Assembly: GCF_014174495.1 (NCBI RefSeq)
Contig: NZ_JACJHR010000030.1
Location: 1 to 64,000, forward strand
From: Amycolatopsis echigonensis
GTDB lineage: Bacteria > Actinomycetota > Actinomycetes > Mycobacteriales > Pseudonocardiaceae
Length of the DNA stretch: 64,000 bases
Reading direction: 5' to 3'
The position numbers and the translations under genes were made by a program. Under the pieces are notes generated by a model that ran no database searches, was not told where the DNA came from, and saw only the letters and a list, made by a program, of their open reading frames with translations. How positions within the stretch are numbered: position 1 is the stretch's first letter; each line of letters begins with the position of its first letter. This document shows, piece after piece, positions 39,255 to 48,400 of this stretch.

Positions 39255-41744
39255 ATGACCACCGAAGCTGCAACGCTCCACCGCCTGGCCGGCGAACTGG
39301 ACGACCTCGGCCGCCGCCTGACACACGTAGGCACCGAACTCCGCGCGGTGCGTCCCCAGCCCGAGTCGGCCGCCGACCAGCGCAACGGGACGCCCGTCGC
39401 GGACGCGGCGGCAGACCCCCGGCCGACGCCGGGCGATCCGGACAGCCACGTCGAGCCGGCAGCGTTGACCGGAGAGGTGCCGCGGGAGGCTTACCCTCCT
39501 GGCGTCGCTGAGCCCTTCCGCTCCGGCCACACGGCTGCGGAAGGTATTGCCGACGAGACAGGCTCTTCCGCCGCGCCGGACCAGGCAGCCGAGCCCGCTC
39601 GCCTCGGCGAGTCAGGCCACCCTGTCGAGCCGGGCACAGCTGCTGAACCCGGTCACCCGGTCGAACGGGGTCACGCCGATGCGCCGGGCGAGCCGTCCGC
39701 GTCAGCCAGTTCGGCCGGACAGGGCCGAGTCGCCGCAGCCGCCGCCACCACCGAACCCGGCGGCCCCGGCCAACCTCCCGCGCCTGGTCCTGCCGCGCCT
39801 GGTCACCCTGCCGCGCCTGGTCACCCTGCCGCGCCTGGTCACCCTGCCGCGCACAACGCCCCGACTGCTCCGGGCCACTCGCCCGCCCCGGGCTACCCAG
39901 CTGCCCAAGGCCCGTACTTGTACCCGGCCTACGGGGCTGCGCACGGGACAGCGTTCCACCCCCACCCGGGCTACCACCCTTACGCAGCTCCGTATTCCGC
40001 CCAAGCCACGCCTGGCGCGACCCACCCGTCGACGCCACAACCCGGGGCTCAGCAACCCGCTGCCGACGACGTCCCAGCCGGACAGTCCGCCGCCCAGCCG
40101 GGCCACGGACAGTCCACTGCCGACCAGTTCACCGCCGGACAGCCCGGGCAAGGACACCCACAGTCGGCTGCCCAACAGCCGCCCTACGGCCAGTCGCCCT
40201 TCGCTCAGCCTCCTTACGGCCAGCGGCCCTATGCTCAGCCGCCCTACACCCCTTCTCCGACGCTCCGTGAGCGACTCAGCCGAGAAGGCGCCGGTTCGCG
40301 GCTGCTGGCATGGATCGGCGGTGCGGTGACGTTGCTCGGGGTCGTCCTGCTGCTGATTCTGGCCATCCAGCGCGGCTGGCTCGGCCCGTTGCCGCGGGTC
40401 GCGGTCGGCGCTGCGTTCGGCGGGATCCTTGTCGGCGCGGGTGCTTGGCTGCACCGCAAACCTGTTGCGCGCACCGGAGCGTTCGCCCTTGTCGCGACGG
40501 GGGTCGCGACGCTCTATCTCGACACTGTCGCTGCCACCTCCTTGTACGATTTCCTGCCGGTTCCCGCCGGGCTCGCGGTCGGCTTGGCGATCGCGGTGGG
40601 CGGCCTTTTGCTTGCGGTCAAATGGGATTCCTCTCTCCTGGCGATTGCCGTGGTGGGAGGATGCGGAGTGTGTGCGCCCCTGATCACTTGGGGCTTCACC
40701 GGTGAACTCGTGACGTTCCTTCTCATGATCCAGATCGCGACCGTCCCTGTCCAGCTTCGACGGTCATGGTGGCCACTTTCGTTTACTGCGGCCATTCCGC
40801 CCTTGACAACGGCGCTGATCGGCGTCGGTCTGCGCACCTTGCCGTTGTGGGCAGTGATTGCCGCCGGTGCGGTCAGTGCGGCGGCAGCGCTGGTCGCGTT
40901 GCGGCGCAACGACAATGAGCCTTACTCGCTGTCTGTTCTCGCTGTTTCCCCATTGCCGGTTCTGGTTGCCGCGCTGGTGCGGGACAAGCCGGAATCCGTG
41001 CTTCTTGCGGGCGGAGCGGCAGTTGTTCTCATCGCGACCTGGACCATCGTGCGTGGGAATTCCGGTACTGTCGCGGGAATCGGTGGTCTGGTAGCCGCGA
41101 TGCAGGCGACCGTCACGCAGTTCGATGGCGGAGCTGTCCTGCTTGGCGAAGCGGTAGCGCTCGCGTTCGCGGCGAAGTTTGCTCGAAACCGATTCGCGCT
41201 AGGCGGTTCTCTCGCCTTCGGGGTGATCGGCGGGCTGTTCGCGCTCGGTTCTGACGTGACCCCGGCGTTGCTGGTGCTCCCGCATTGGCATCCGCGCGAT
41301 CTTCTCTTTACCGCGCTGTGCTCGGCCGCACTTCTCCTCGCGACGGCTATCGCGTTGCCGTGGGCGGCAACGCGGCTCAACGTGGTGAAATCGGACAGCC
41401 TTGCGCCTTGGCTGCCTGCGGGATTGTGTGCGCTCTACGGTGCCGCAGGGCTAGTCCTCGCCGCGTCCATGCTCGTAGCCCCTGGTCGCGCCGGATTCCT
41501 GGTTGGCCACACACTTGTCACGGTTTCCTGGACGGTGGTGGCGTTCGTCCTTCTCCTGCGGGGAATCGAGGTAGTCGCCTTGCGGATCACCGGGTTGGTT
41601 CTGGTGGCTGCTGCGGTCGCGAAGCTCGTATTGTTCGATCTCGCCGCGCTGGATGGGTTGGCGCGCGTGGGCGCGTTCCTCGGCGCTGGGGTGATCCTGC
41701 TGGTGGCGGGCGCCCGGTACGCGCGGGTTGTCGCGTCGCGCTGA
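39255..41744 (+). CDS. DUF2339 polytopic membrane protein with low-complexity N-terminus
   Basis: An 829-residue protein. Residues 1-40 form a helix (EAATLHRLAGELDDLGRRLTHV). Residues 40-340 are Pro/Ala/Gln-rich and repetitive (AAPGHP, SPFAQPPYGQ units). From about residue 350 there are many hydrophobic helices (WIGGAVTLLGVVLLLILAI onward), matching DUF2339. Function of the family is unknown; the many helices suggest a channel, flippase or envelope role. The ATG lies 131 bases from divergent dusB. Confidence 0.9.
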   Translation: MTTEAATLHRLAGELDDLGRRLTHVGTELRAVRPQPESAADQRNGTPVADAAADPRPTPGDPDSHVEPAALTGEVPREAYPPGVAEPFRSGHTAAEGIADETGSSAAPDQAAEPARLGESGHPVEPGTAAEPGHPVERGHADAPGEPSASASSAGQGRVAAAAATTEPGGPGQPPAPGPAAPGHPAAPGHPAAPGHPAAHNAPTAPGHSPAPGYPAAQGPYLYPAYGAAHGTAFHPHPGYHPYAAPYSAQATPGATHPSTPQPGAQQPAADDVPAGQSAAQPGHGQSTADQFTAGQPGQGHPQSAAQQPPYGQSPFAQPPYGQRPYAQPPYTPSPTLRERLSREGAGSRLLAWIGGAVTLLGVVLLLILAIQRGWLGPLPRVAVGAAFGGILVGAGAWLHRKPVARTGAFALVATGVATLYLDTVAATSLYDFLPVPAGLAVGLAIAVGGLLLAVKWDSSLLAIAVVGGCGVCAPLITWGFTGELVTFLLMIQIATVPVQLRRSWWPLSFTAAIPPLTTALIGVGLRTLPLWAVIAAGAVSAAAALVALRRNDNEPYSLSVLAVSPLPVLVAALVRDKPESVLLAGGAAVVLIATWTIVRGNSGTVAGIGGLVAAMQATVTQFDGGAVLLGEAVALAFAAKFARNRFALGGSLAFGVIGGLFALGSDVTPALLVLPHWHPRDLLFTALCSAALLLATAIALPWAATRLNVVKSDSLAPWLPAGLCALYGAAGLVLAASMLVAPGRAGFLVGHTLVTVSWTVVAFVLLLRGIEVVALRITGLVLVAAAVAKLVLFDLAALDGLARVGAFLGAGVILLVAGARYARVVASR
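39783..39853 (+). repeat. 18-bp coding tandem repeat
   Basis: About four copies of CCTGCCGCGCCTGGTCAC, in frame in the DUF2339 gene, encode repeated PAAPGH. Copies are nearly identical, so length may vary between strains by slippage. Confidence 0.8.
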
Positions 41745-41758
41745 ACTTGCCAGAAGTC

Positions 41759-41801
41759 CCCCGATCCGGGGAATCGAGATCGTCCTTGGATCGGGGTTTT
41801 T
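41759..41801 (+). terminator. Intrinsic terminator after the DUF2339 gene
   Basis: CCCCGATCC (41759-41767) pairs with GGATCGGGG (41788-41796), followed by TTTTT (41797-41801). It lies 15 bases after the gene. Confidence 0.85.
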
Positions 41802-41936
41802 CTTGTGTGACAACAGAAATGAGCATCCCGGCGCGGTGGCCGGGTACGGCGCGCGAAGGCCGCGGTGCGGGCGTCCGGGACGGAAATGTCGGTGGCTCGT
41901 GGTTACCTGGGACACCTACCGAGGAGGTATCCGATC

Positions 41937-42338
41937 ATGACCTACACCCACGACCCGAAACTCATTGAACGCGCGGGCGAATCCATCGCCTGGCTCACCA
42001 CCGTGACTCCGAGCGGACGCCCCGCGCCGCGGCCGGTCTGGTTCGTGCTCGACGGCGAGGACATCGTGGTCTTCAGTCGGCCGGGCACGGCCAAACTCCG
42101 GCACCTCGCCGCTAACCCGGAGGTGAGCTTCCACCTGAACAGCGACGAACACGGCGGGAGCATCATCGTCGTCAACGGACGCGCGCATATCGACGAGGCC
42201 AAAGCCTCCGAAGCGCCCGGTTACCTGGCGAAGTACCAGAGGCACTACGCCAGTATCGGGTTCGCCGATCCGGCTGCTTTCGACGCCGATTACTCCGTTC
42301 GGATCCGGATCGTGCCGGAGAAGTCCTGGGGATTCTGA
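41937..42338 (+). CDS. PPOX-class F420/FMN-dependent oxidoreductase-like protein
   Basis: A 133-residue split-barrel protein. It begins MTYTHDPKLIERAGESIAWL and has the family block TVTPSGRPAPRPVWFVLDGE followed by KLRHLAANPEVSFHLNSDEHG. These resemble the TIGR03667-type PPOX proteins (Rv3369-like), which use deazaflavin F420. The start has a strong GAGGAGG. Substrate is unknown; it stands alone in a short transcription unit after the DUF2339 terminator. Confidence 0.9.
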   Translation: MTYTHDPKLIERAGESIAWLTTVTPSGRPAPRPVWFVLDGEDIVVFSRPGTAKLRHLAANPEVSFHLNSDEHGGSIIVVNGRAHIDEAKASEAPGYLAKYQRHYASIGFADPAAFDADYSVRIRIVPEKSWGF

Positions 42339-42352
42339 GAGCAGCTCCGGAT

Positions 42353-42940
42353 TCAGAAGCCGACATCCAGGCAAGCCAGCCGTCCGCCCGCGGTGCCGGC
42401 GTGCCCGGGGTTGGTGTGGGTGTGGGTTTCGTGGATCACCACGGACTTCGCCCGCCGCCCGTCGAAGGTCCAGTCCACAGTGGAGGTTGCATGACCGATT
42501 CCTGAGCGGTCGGTGGTGAAGTCGAGCCAGATCTCGTTGTGCGGGTTGGCGTAGGCCGGATCCACCGAGGGCTTCACCGGGTCCGGCACGTGTTGGAAGT
42601 GTCCGCCCGCGGCGTCACCGGTGGCGCCGCAGGAGTTCACATGCGCGTGGGCACCGTATTCGTGGTGCGGCGAGAGGCCGCTGATCACCAGCACGGTGGT
42701 GGTGCCGACGCGACTGCCAGACAGGACGGAGACGTGCGCCTTGGCTCCGACGGGCACAAGGTCCGGACGGTAGGTGACGGCTTGGGTGCCGGGTGCGTAT
42801 GCGGCGAATGTGCCGTGGGCGGCGGTGAAGTGCAGCGGCGAGACCGTAGTCGGGGCGGCTGCGGCGGAGGTGGCCGAGAGGCTCGTGACGGAGAGACCGG
42901 CGGTGAGGGCCGCGGAAAGGAACTTAGGGAGGAAACGCAT
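42353..42940 (-). CDS. sodC: Secreted Cu/Zn superoxide dismutase
   Basis: A 195-residue exported protein. The signal peptide runs to about residue 29 (ATSAAAAP). Copper/zinc blocks are YGAHAHVNSCGATGDAAGGHF, DPAYANPHNEIWLDF and HETHTHTNPGHAGTAGG; the structural Cys pair is in NSCG and RLACL. It probably removes superoxide outside the membrane. The insertion of a second His-rich element (HETHTHTN) looks typical of actinobacterial SodC. Convergent with the PPOX gene. Confidence 0.9.
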   Translation of the reverse strand: MRFLPKFLSAALTAGLSVTSLSATSAAAAPTTVSPLHFTAAHGTFAAYAPGTQAVTYRPDLVPVGAKAHVSVLSGSRVGTTTVLVISGLSPHHEYGAHAHVNSCGATGDAAGGHFQHVPDPVKPSVDPAYANPHNEIWLDFTTDRSGIGHATSTVDWTFDGRRAKSVVIHETHTHTNPGHAGTAGGRLACLDVGF

Positions 42941-43475
42941 GAAACTTCTCTAACCAGTCGGCGCGTGGCGTGCCATGTTCTCCACTCGAACGTGTGGGAG
43001 GTCGCTCGGATCGCGGGAGGGCTTTTCGCGGGGGGATGTGCGTGCGTGGGGTCGCTGGGCGGTGACGGCACCGGGATCAGCCCGATCCAGGCGTGGGCGG
43101 CGTTCAAGCATCGGCCGGGCCAGGCGTGGGTCCGAACGTCGGCCGGATCAGACGTCGGCCGGGTCGGGTGTCGGCCGGGTCAGACATGGGCCGGGTCGGG
43201 CGGGGTTCGAGTGCGGGCGCTGTCTGGATGCAAGGCGTGAGGGGCGAGCCTGTCCTTGTCGTGGGGTGGTTCCGAGGTGCTCTGGTGCGTCCTGGATCCA
43301 CGTCGCGGACAAGGGCGGCTGGCGGGCCGAGCGGCTTCGGACAGCGGTTGCGGCGGACGGGAAGGCCGTACCACTGGCCGGGTGAGTTTTCGGGCGTTGG
43401 CGCGCTGGGTACTTGGCAGCGTGGCAGCGTCGGACTTGCCCGGCGATGCTTCGGCGAGCACCGGTGGAGCCTGAC
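42941..43475. other. Gene-poor region with degenerate GC-rich repeats
   Basis: 535 bases between divergent sodC and the DUF6328 gene. The frames that cross it have no ribosome site. At about 43100-43210 there are degenerate direct repeats of a GTCGGCCGGGTC-type unit. No RNA gene is recognised. Promoters for both flanking genes must lie here, but no clear -35/-10 pair is seen. Confidence 0.5.
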
Positions 43476-44405
43476 ATGCCTCACGACCCGAACAGTGCCA
43501 TGGGGTTTGACGGTCGTCGTGCGGATGACCACGAATCGGCAGGTGCCGGCGGACCGGTCGAGGCCGGTGGGTTGTCGGAGGGCGATGGACCGGCTGACGC
43601 CAGCGGGCAGGCCAGCGGTGGCGGATCGCCCGACGGTGGGTCTGCCGCCGGCGGACTGGCGAGCGGCGGACCGGTGCGATCCAGCGGGTGGGCGCAGGAC
43701 ACTGGGCCGACTCAGGCCAGCGGGCCCGTGCAGGGCAGTGGGTCGGCGCAGGCTGCGGGACCAACGCAGGCAAGCGGGTCGGCGTACGCCCCCGGACCGC
43801 CAACATCCAGCGGGTCGGCGCGCGCCGGAGGTCCGCCGCAAGCCAGCGGGTCGGCTGAGGTCGGCGAATCGGCGCGCGGCGGTGGCTCGGCGCAGGTCAC
43901 CGGGTCGGCGGCGGAAGTAGGCGACGACGTCGAGCACACCGGCGAGACGCGGAACCAGATGCTGCAACGGAACGTCGGCGAGCTGTTGCAGGAGTTGCGG
44001 GTCGCGCAGGCGGGCGTGCAGATCCTGTTCGGGTTCCTGCTGTCGGTGGTCTTCACGGGCCGGTTCCATGACGCCAGCGGGTTCGAGAAGACGCTGCATC
44101 TGCTCGCGGTCCTGCTCACCGTCGCGGCGACCGCGTTGCTGATCGCGCCCGCGGCGTGGCACCGGATTCTGTTCCGGACTGGGCGGCGGGAGCAGATCCT
44201 GCAGGTCGGCAACCGGGTCGTGCTCGTTGGGTTCGGGTGCCTTGCCGCGGCGATCACCGTCACTGTCGCGCTGATCGCGAAGGTCTCTTTCGGACCGGTC
44301 GCGATGGGGCTCGTCGGTGGGATGGCGGTGTTGCTGTTCGGCCTCCTGTGGTTCGCGGTGCCGGGCACGCTTATCGGCGACCGAAGGCGACGCAACGGTC
44401 ACTGA
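43476..44405 (+). CDS. DUF6328 membrane protein with repetitive N-terminus
   Basis: A 309-residue protein. The first about 165 residues are Gly/Ser/Ala-rich with ASGSA-type repeats (QASGPVQGSGSAQAAG). The C-terminal half is conserved: TRNQMLQRNVGELLQELRVAQAGVQILFGFLL followed by three further helices and a basic tail (RRRRNGH). This matches the DUF6328 family. ATG 43476 has GGTGGAG upstream. Function is unknown; the coiled region before the membrane suggests self-association. Confidence 0.87.
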   Translation: MPHDPNSAMGFDGRRADDHESAGAGGPVEAGGLSEGDGPADASGQASGGGSPDGGSAAGGLASGGPVRSSGWAQDTGPTQASGPVQGSGSAQAAGPTQASGSAYAPGPPTSSGSARAGGPPQASGSAEVGESARGGGSAQVTGSAAEVGDDVEHTGETRNQMLQRNVGELLQELRVAQAGVQILFGFLLSVVFTGRFHDASGFEKTLHLLAVLLTVAATALLIAPAAWHRILFRTGRREQILQVGNRVVLVGFGCLAAAITVTVALIAKVSFGPVAMGLVGGMAVLLFGLLWFAVPGTLIGDRRRRNGH

Positions 44406-44429
44406 GCGGCGTCGGTGCGAACTGCCGTT

Positions 44430-44445
44430 TGTCCTGTTCAGGACA
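44430..44445. promoter_or_regulatory. 16-bp palindrome TGTCCTGTTCAGGACA
   Basis: A 7-bp inverted repeat with a 2-base centre, 84 bases before the phosphoesterase start and 25 bases after the previous stop. Such spacing fits an operator of a TetR- or LacI-type regulator, or a short terminator stem. No U-tract follows. Confidence 0.4.
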
Positions 44446-44528
44446 GAAACGCCGGGACGTGGAGCTGTTCATCGAGCCGTCGGCAATTGTTGCCGTAGCG
44501 GTCGGGACCCGCCCGTAGCTTCCTGCTC

Positions 44529-46361
44529 GTGACTGACTCTTCACGGCGGAACTTCCTGCGTGGTGCCGGAATCCTCGGTGCCGGCGCGGCGGTGTCCGCG
44601 CTTCCTGGTCTGAACGGGATCGCCGCGGCGGACTCCGATGCCGCTCGGCGGCCGGACGGTGACAGCCCGCGGTTCACGATCGCCGTCATGCCCGACACCC
44701 AGTACCTGTTCGACGAGGACCGGGGCGACTCGACACCGGTGGACGCCTCGTTGTCGTACGTGCTGCGGCACGCGCACGACGACAACGTTGTCTTCCTCGC
44801 CCACCTCGGCGACCTCACGCAGAACGGGCAGGCGCGGGAGTTCGCTGGCATCAGCCGGTCGTTCCAGGTGCTCGACCGGGCCCGGTTCCCATACAGCACG
44901 CTCGCGGGCAACCACGACATCGACGGTTCCACCGACGACCAGCGCGGGCGGACGCCGTACCTCGACGCGTTCGGGCCGCAGCGGCAGCGGAACTCGCCGA
45001 CGTTCCGCGGTTCCTCGAAGGACGGCTACAACACCTACCACGTGTTCCAGGCCGCCGGCCGGGAATGGCTGGTGCTCGCGATGGATTGGCGTCCGTCGGC
45101 GGGCGGGTTCGCGTGGGCGAAGCAGGTTCTCGCGCAGCATCCGCGGATGCCCGCCATCCTGACGATCCACGAGCTGGTCAACTCCGACGAGCAGGGCAAG
45201 GCGTTCCTGTCGGACTTCGGCAACCAGGTCTGGGACGAGTTCGTCAACCAAAGCGACCAGATCTTCCTGACCCTCAACGGCCACTACTGGCCGCCGGGCC
45301 GTCTGGTGAAGCGCAACGCCGCCGGCCACGACGTGCACTTGCACCTCACGAACTACCAGGACCGCTACTACGGCGGCAGCGGCATGATCCGGCTGTACCA
45401 GTTCGACGTCGCCCGCGGTGTGATCGATGTCCGCACCTTCTCGCCGTGGCTCGACGGCCGACGCGACCTCAGCGAACTCGAGCGCATCGAGGCCGAGCGC
45501 AGCACCGATGTCGACTACTTCAGCATCGACATCGACTTTGACAAGCGGTTCGCTGGTTTCGCGCCCATCCCGGTGCCGCCGGCCCGTCCGGTGCAGCCGC
45601 AGCTCGTGCCGGGCACGGTCGCGTACTGGCGGTTCGAGGGCGGCCGTGCGGGTGCTCCGGTCCCGGACAACACGCTGATCAAGGACCTCACCGGACGCGG
45701 CAACGACCTGCGCCGCGCGACTGTCCCGGGCAGCGGACCCGACGCGTTGACTTACTCGGCGGATTTCTCGCCTCGCCAACCGTCACGCGCGAGTCTTCGG
45801 TTCGACGGCGCACGCAACCCTGGCCGCGGCGCGTATCTCCAGACCGTCGACAGCGCTCCGATGAACAGCCTGACGTTCCAGCGCGGCTACACGGTCGAAG
45901 CGTTCATCCGCCTGCCCGAAGACTTCCGCGACGGCACCCATGGCTGGTGCGGCATCTTCGCGCGCCTCGGCAACGGAGGCGCGGCCGGAAAGTCCGGCGA
46001 CGACCCGAACGAATCGGCCGCGACGTTCAGCCTCTCGGACGGCGCGGAGCTGCAGTGGGCGGTGTTCCCGTTGAACCAGAACGGGATCTCGACCAACTGG
46101 GGCCACGAACTGCCGCTGGCGAAGTGGTGGCACGTCGCGGTCGTCAACGACGGACGGCGCAGCACGCTGTACGTCGACGGCTGCCCGCTGCTGCGCAACC
46201 CCAAGACGCCGGCGATCGGCCTGGCCAACCCGGGCGGCAGCTGGCTGGTCGGCGCGTCGTCGTACCAGGGCAAGGTGGAGCGCAGCTTCTACGGCGAGAT
46301 CGGCGAGGTCCGCGTGGTCGACCGGGCGCTGGCTCCGAGGGAATTTCTGCTGGGCGGGTAA
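44529..46361 (+). CDS. Tat-exported metallophosphoesterase with LamG-like domain
   Basis: A 610-residue protein starting with a Tat signal (SSRRNFLRGAGILGAGAAV). The metallophosphoesterase domain has VMPDTQYL, HLGDLTQNG, LAGNHDIDG and LNGHYWPPG, matching the five metal-ligand blocks. The C-terminal third (from about residue 350) is a concanavalin/LamG fold (VAYWRFEGG..., TVEAFIRLPEDF, WWHVAVVNDGRRSTLYVDG). It probably hydrolyses phosphate esters outside the cell while the LamG part binds glycan. GTG 44529 is the start. Confidence 0.93.
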   Translation: MTDSSRRNFLRGAGILGAGAAVSALPGLNGIAAADSDAARRPDGDSPRFTIAVMPDTQYLFDEDRGDSTPVDASLSYVLRHAHDDNVVFLAHLGDLTQNGQAREFAGISRSFQVLDRARFPYSTLAGNHDIDGSTDDQRGRTPYLDAFGPQRQRNSPTFRGSSKDGYNTYHVFQAAGREWLVLAMDWRPSAGGFAWAKQVLAQHPRMPAILTIHELVNSDEQGKAFLSDFGNQVWDEFVNQSDQIFLTLNGHYWPPGRLVKRNAAGHDVHLHLTNYQDRYYGGSGMIRLYQFDVARGVIDVRTFSPWLDGRRDLSELERIEAERSTDVDYFSIDIDFDKRFAGFAPIPVPPARPVQPQLVPGTVAYWRFEGGRAGAPVPDNTLIKDLTGRGNDLRRATVPGSGPDALTYSADFSPRQPSRASLRFDGARNPGRGAYLQTVDSAPMNSLTFQRGYTVEAFIRLPEDFRDGTHGWCGIFARLGNGGAAGKSGDDPNESAATFSLSDGAELQWAVFPLNQNGISTNWGHELPLAKWWHVAVVNDGRRSTLYVDGCPLLRNPKTPAIGLANPGGSWLVGASSYQGKVERSFYGEIGEVRVVDRALAPREFLLGG

Positions 46362-47711
46362 GCGGGACCGATCGGTCGGCAATTGCGCCTAGCGACCGCG
46401 GAAGGCGGGGTGTGCGGGCTGGGATTGGAGCCGGAACCGACTTGGTGGCGGAAGCCGGAATCCAGGGCGCGCTATTCCGATTGCGCGGTGGGCAATTTCG
46501 GCACGTGCGTCCGTTCGGGGTATTGCGAAGCTGGCGGCTCCGGCCAGTCGGTCTAGTTGGGAAGGGAGGTAATAGGCATCTTGAAGTAGCGTCGGCGTGG
46601 CGTGAATTCGTTCGGAGGTGAGTGCTGGCCCGGTCATTTCGCGGAGGCCAGCACTGTGCCGGTGAGCGGGACAATGCTTGTCATGCTGGGGACGCTCCGG
46701 AATCGGCGAGCGTTCCCGTGCCGAGGCAGGGGGTCGCTAGCGTCGTTGCTGGGGGTACTAGCTAGGCCGGGTGCCGGGCCCGTGTCGGTGCTGGGACCCA
46801 GCGGTTGGGTTGCGGATCCCAGGCTGGCCAGCGTCGTTGCTGGGCCAGCAGCGGGGGCGCAACTGGCAGTCGGGACTGTTGCCGGAACGGATGGCTGGGG
46901 CGGAACCTCGCTGCCGGAAACAGTTCTGGTGCCGGGACGGCGTTCGGACCGGACTTCCGTAACCGGGACCAGCGCGGGAACCGAAAGGGTGCTCGATGCC
47001 TAGACCGATCCCTGGCTGCGCATCGAGATAGCCCTGTCGAAGTCCGGGACGCCAGCTGAAAGCGGGTAGCCCGAGGGCCGCGGCGTGGGACCAGGCGATG
47101 CCCAAAGGATCAGCCAATCCGTGGACGGGAGCACCGGCCGGGAGCGGCAGTCCGAGGACTGTGGCTGCGGAACCCGATGGTCCGGCCCGAGAACCAGCTG
47201 ATCCAGCTCCGCGGCGAGGCCGATCCGGTCGGCGAGCCAGGCCGACGCGGCCGGAGTTCGGCCCGATCCGGACCCCGCCGCGCTAGCCCGAGGATCGCGC
47301 CCAAGGGCATCGCCCGAGGGGTCAGTCCGGGCGCGCCAGCCCAGCTACCGCGACCGACGGCCCGGCTCGGGAGCCCAGCCCAGCCCAGCTACCGCGACCA
47401 ACCGCCCATCTCGGGAACCCGCCCAGCGACCAGCCGTCTGCCCGAGCCGGAAGCCCGGCCAGCGCCTCAGACCGAGAACCCCACCGAGAACCCAGTCTGA
47501 GCACGCCATCCCGCGAACCAAGCCCATGACTCAGGCGCGGACCCCGTCATCGAACCAACCGCAGGCCGAGCCATGAAACCGACCGCGGACCCAACGGCCG
47601 AACCGACCGCGGGAGTCAACCTCCGAACCGACCCGGAACCAGCCGCGAACCAGCCGCGGACCCCGCCGTCGAATCGGCCTCGAACCCAGCCGGGAAACCC
47701 AGACCCGTGGA
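46362..47711. other. 1.35-kb low-complexity region without a convincing gene
   Basis: The left part (46362-46700) has a perfect 10-bp hairpin AGTGCTGGCC/GGCCAGCACT at 46621-46655. The middle has repeated GTCGTTGCTGGG words (46740 and 46830). The right part (47330-47710) is filled with degenerate CCGCGAACC and CCGACCGCGG units. Several frames of 60-130 residues cross it, but none has both a ribosome site and protein-like composition. Confidence 0.6.
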
Positions 47712-48209
47712 TCAGGCCGTGAGCCTTCCCCACGAATAGTCCTGTTTCGCGAGCTTCAGGTACACGAACAGTTCCGTCGAGACGACCCCCGCGATGGGCC
47801 GCACTTCGTCGCCGAGTACGGACAGGAGGTGGTCGTCGTCGCGGCAGAGCAGTTCTGCCAGCAGGTCGAAGCGGCCTGAGCAGAGTGCTATCTGGTGGAC
47901 GTCGGCGACCTTGGCCAGTTGCTGGGCCACTTCGCGGGCGTCTCCGTCCACCGTGATGCCGACCATCGCCCTTCGGGTCAGGTCGACGTGTTCTGGCGAG
48001 GTCACGGCGACTATCTGCACCATTTCCTCTCGCAGCAGCCGTTGTACTCGCTGCCGCACCGCGCCCTCCGAAAGACCTACCGCTTTGGCCAGCGCGGTGA
48101 ACGACGCCCTGCCGTCCTCCTGCAACAGCGTGATGAGCGTCCGATCTGTCCCGTCCAGCGCTCTCGGGGCGCGCGGTTCCTCGATTTTCGTACGGTTTTC
48201 GTCACCCAT
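47712..48209 (-). CDS. Lrp/AsnC family regulator
   Basis: A 165-residue protein. The HTH is FTALAKAVGLSEGAVRQRVQRLLRE and the C-terminal RAM domain holds VVSTELFVYLKLAKQDYSW. Such regulators bind amino acids. It is divergent from an amino-acid permease with about 190 bases between them, so it most likely controls that transporter and itself. There is a possible operator, but I did not find a clean palindrome. Confidence 0.93.
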   Translation of the reverse strand: MGDENRTKIEEPRAPRALDGTDRTLITLLQEDGRASFTALAKAVGLSEGAVRQRVQRLLREEMVQIVAVTSPEHVDLTRRAMVGITVDGDAREVAQQLAKVADVHQIALCSGRFDLLAELLCRDDDHLLSVLGDEVRPIAGVVSTELFVYLKLAKQDYSWGRLTA

Positions 48210-48400
48210 GCCGTCCCTCCCTGTGTTTCGGCATGTGATTCTTCAGACGCGCAGCGTATCGGCAGGAGCCGGAGAGCAGGAGACCCTTTCCCGTTTTCTT
48301 CTCCAGATGGCGGACATGTGCGCTCCCGCACGCCGCCGTTCTGGTGCGCGCGAACAGCGGGTACGGTCGCGGACCGCCAATCCCGAGGAGGAATATTCCC

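Noticed and set aside
39783-39853. Tandem 18-bp repeats considered as a CRISPR array
   Set aside because: Repeats are contiguous without spacers and are in frame in the DUF2339 gene; no cas genes.
46389-46637. 82-residue minus-strand frame starting MTGPALTSERIH
   Set aside because: Begins inside a hairpin; no domain or partner; composition like shuffled GC DNA.
46602-47003. 133-residue plus-strand frame in the low-complexity region
   Set aside because: No Shine-Dalgarno, biased composition, and it runs through direct repeats.
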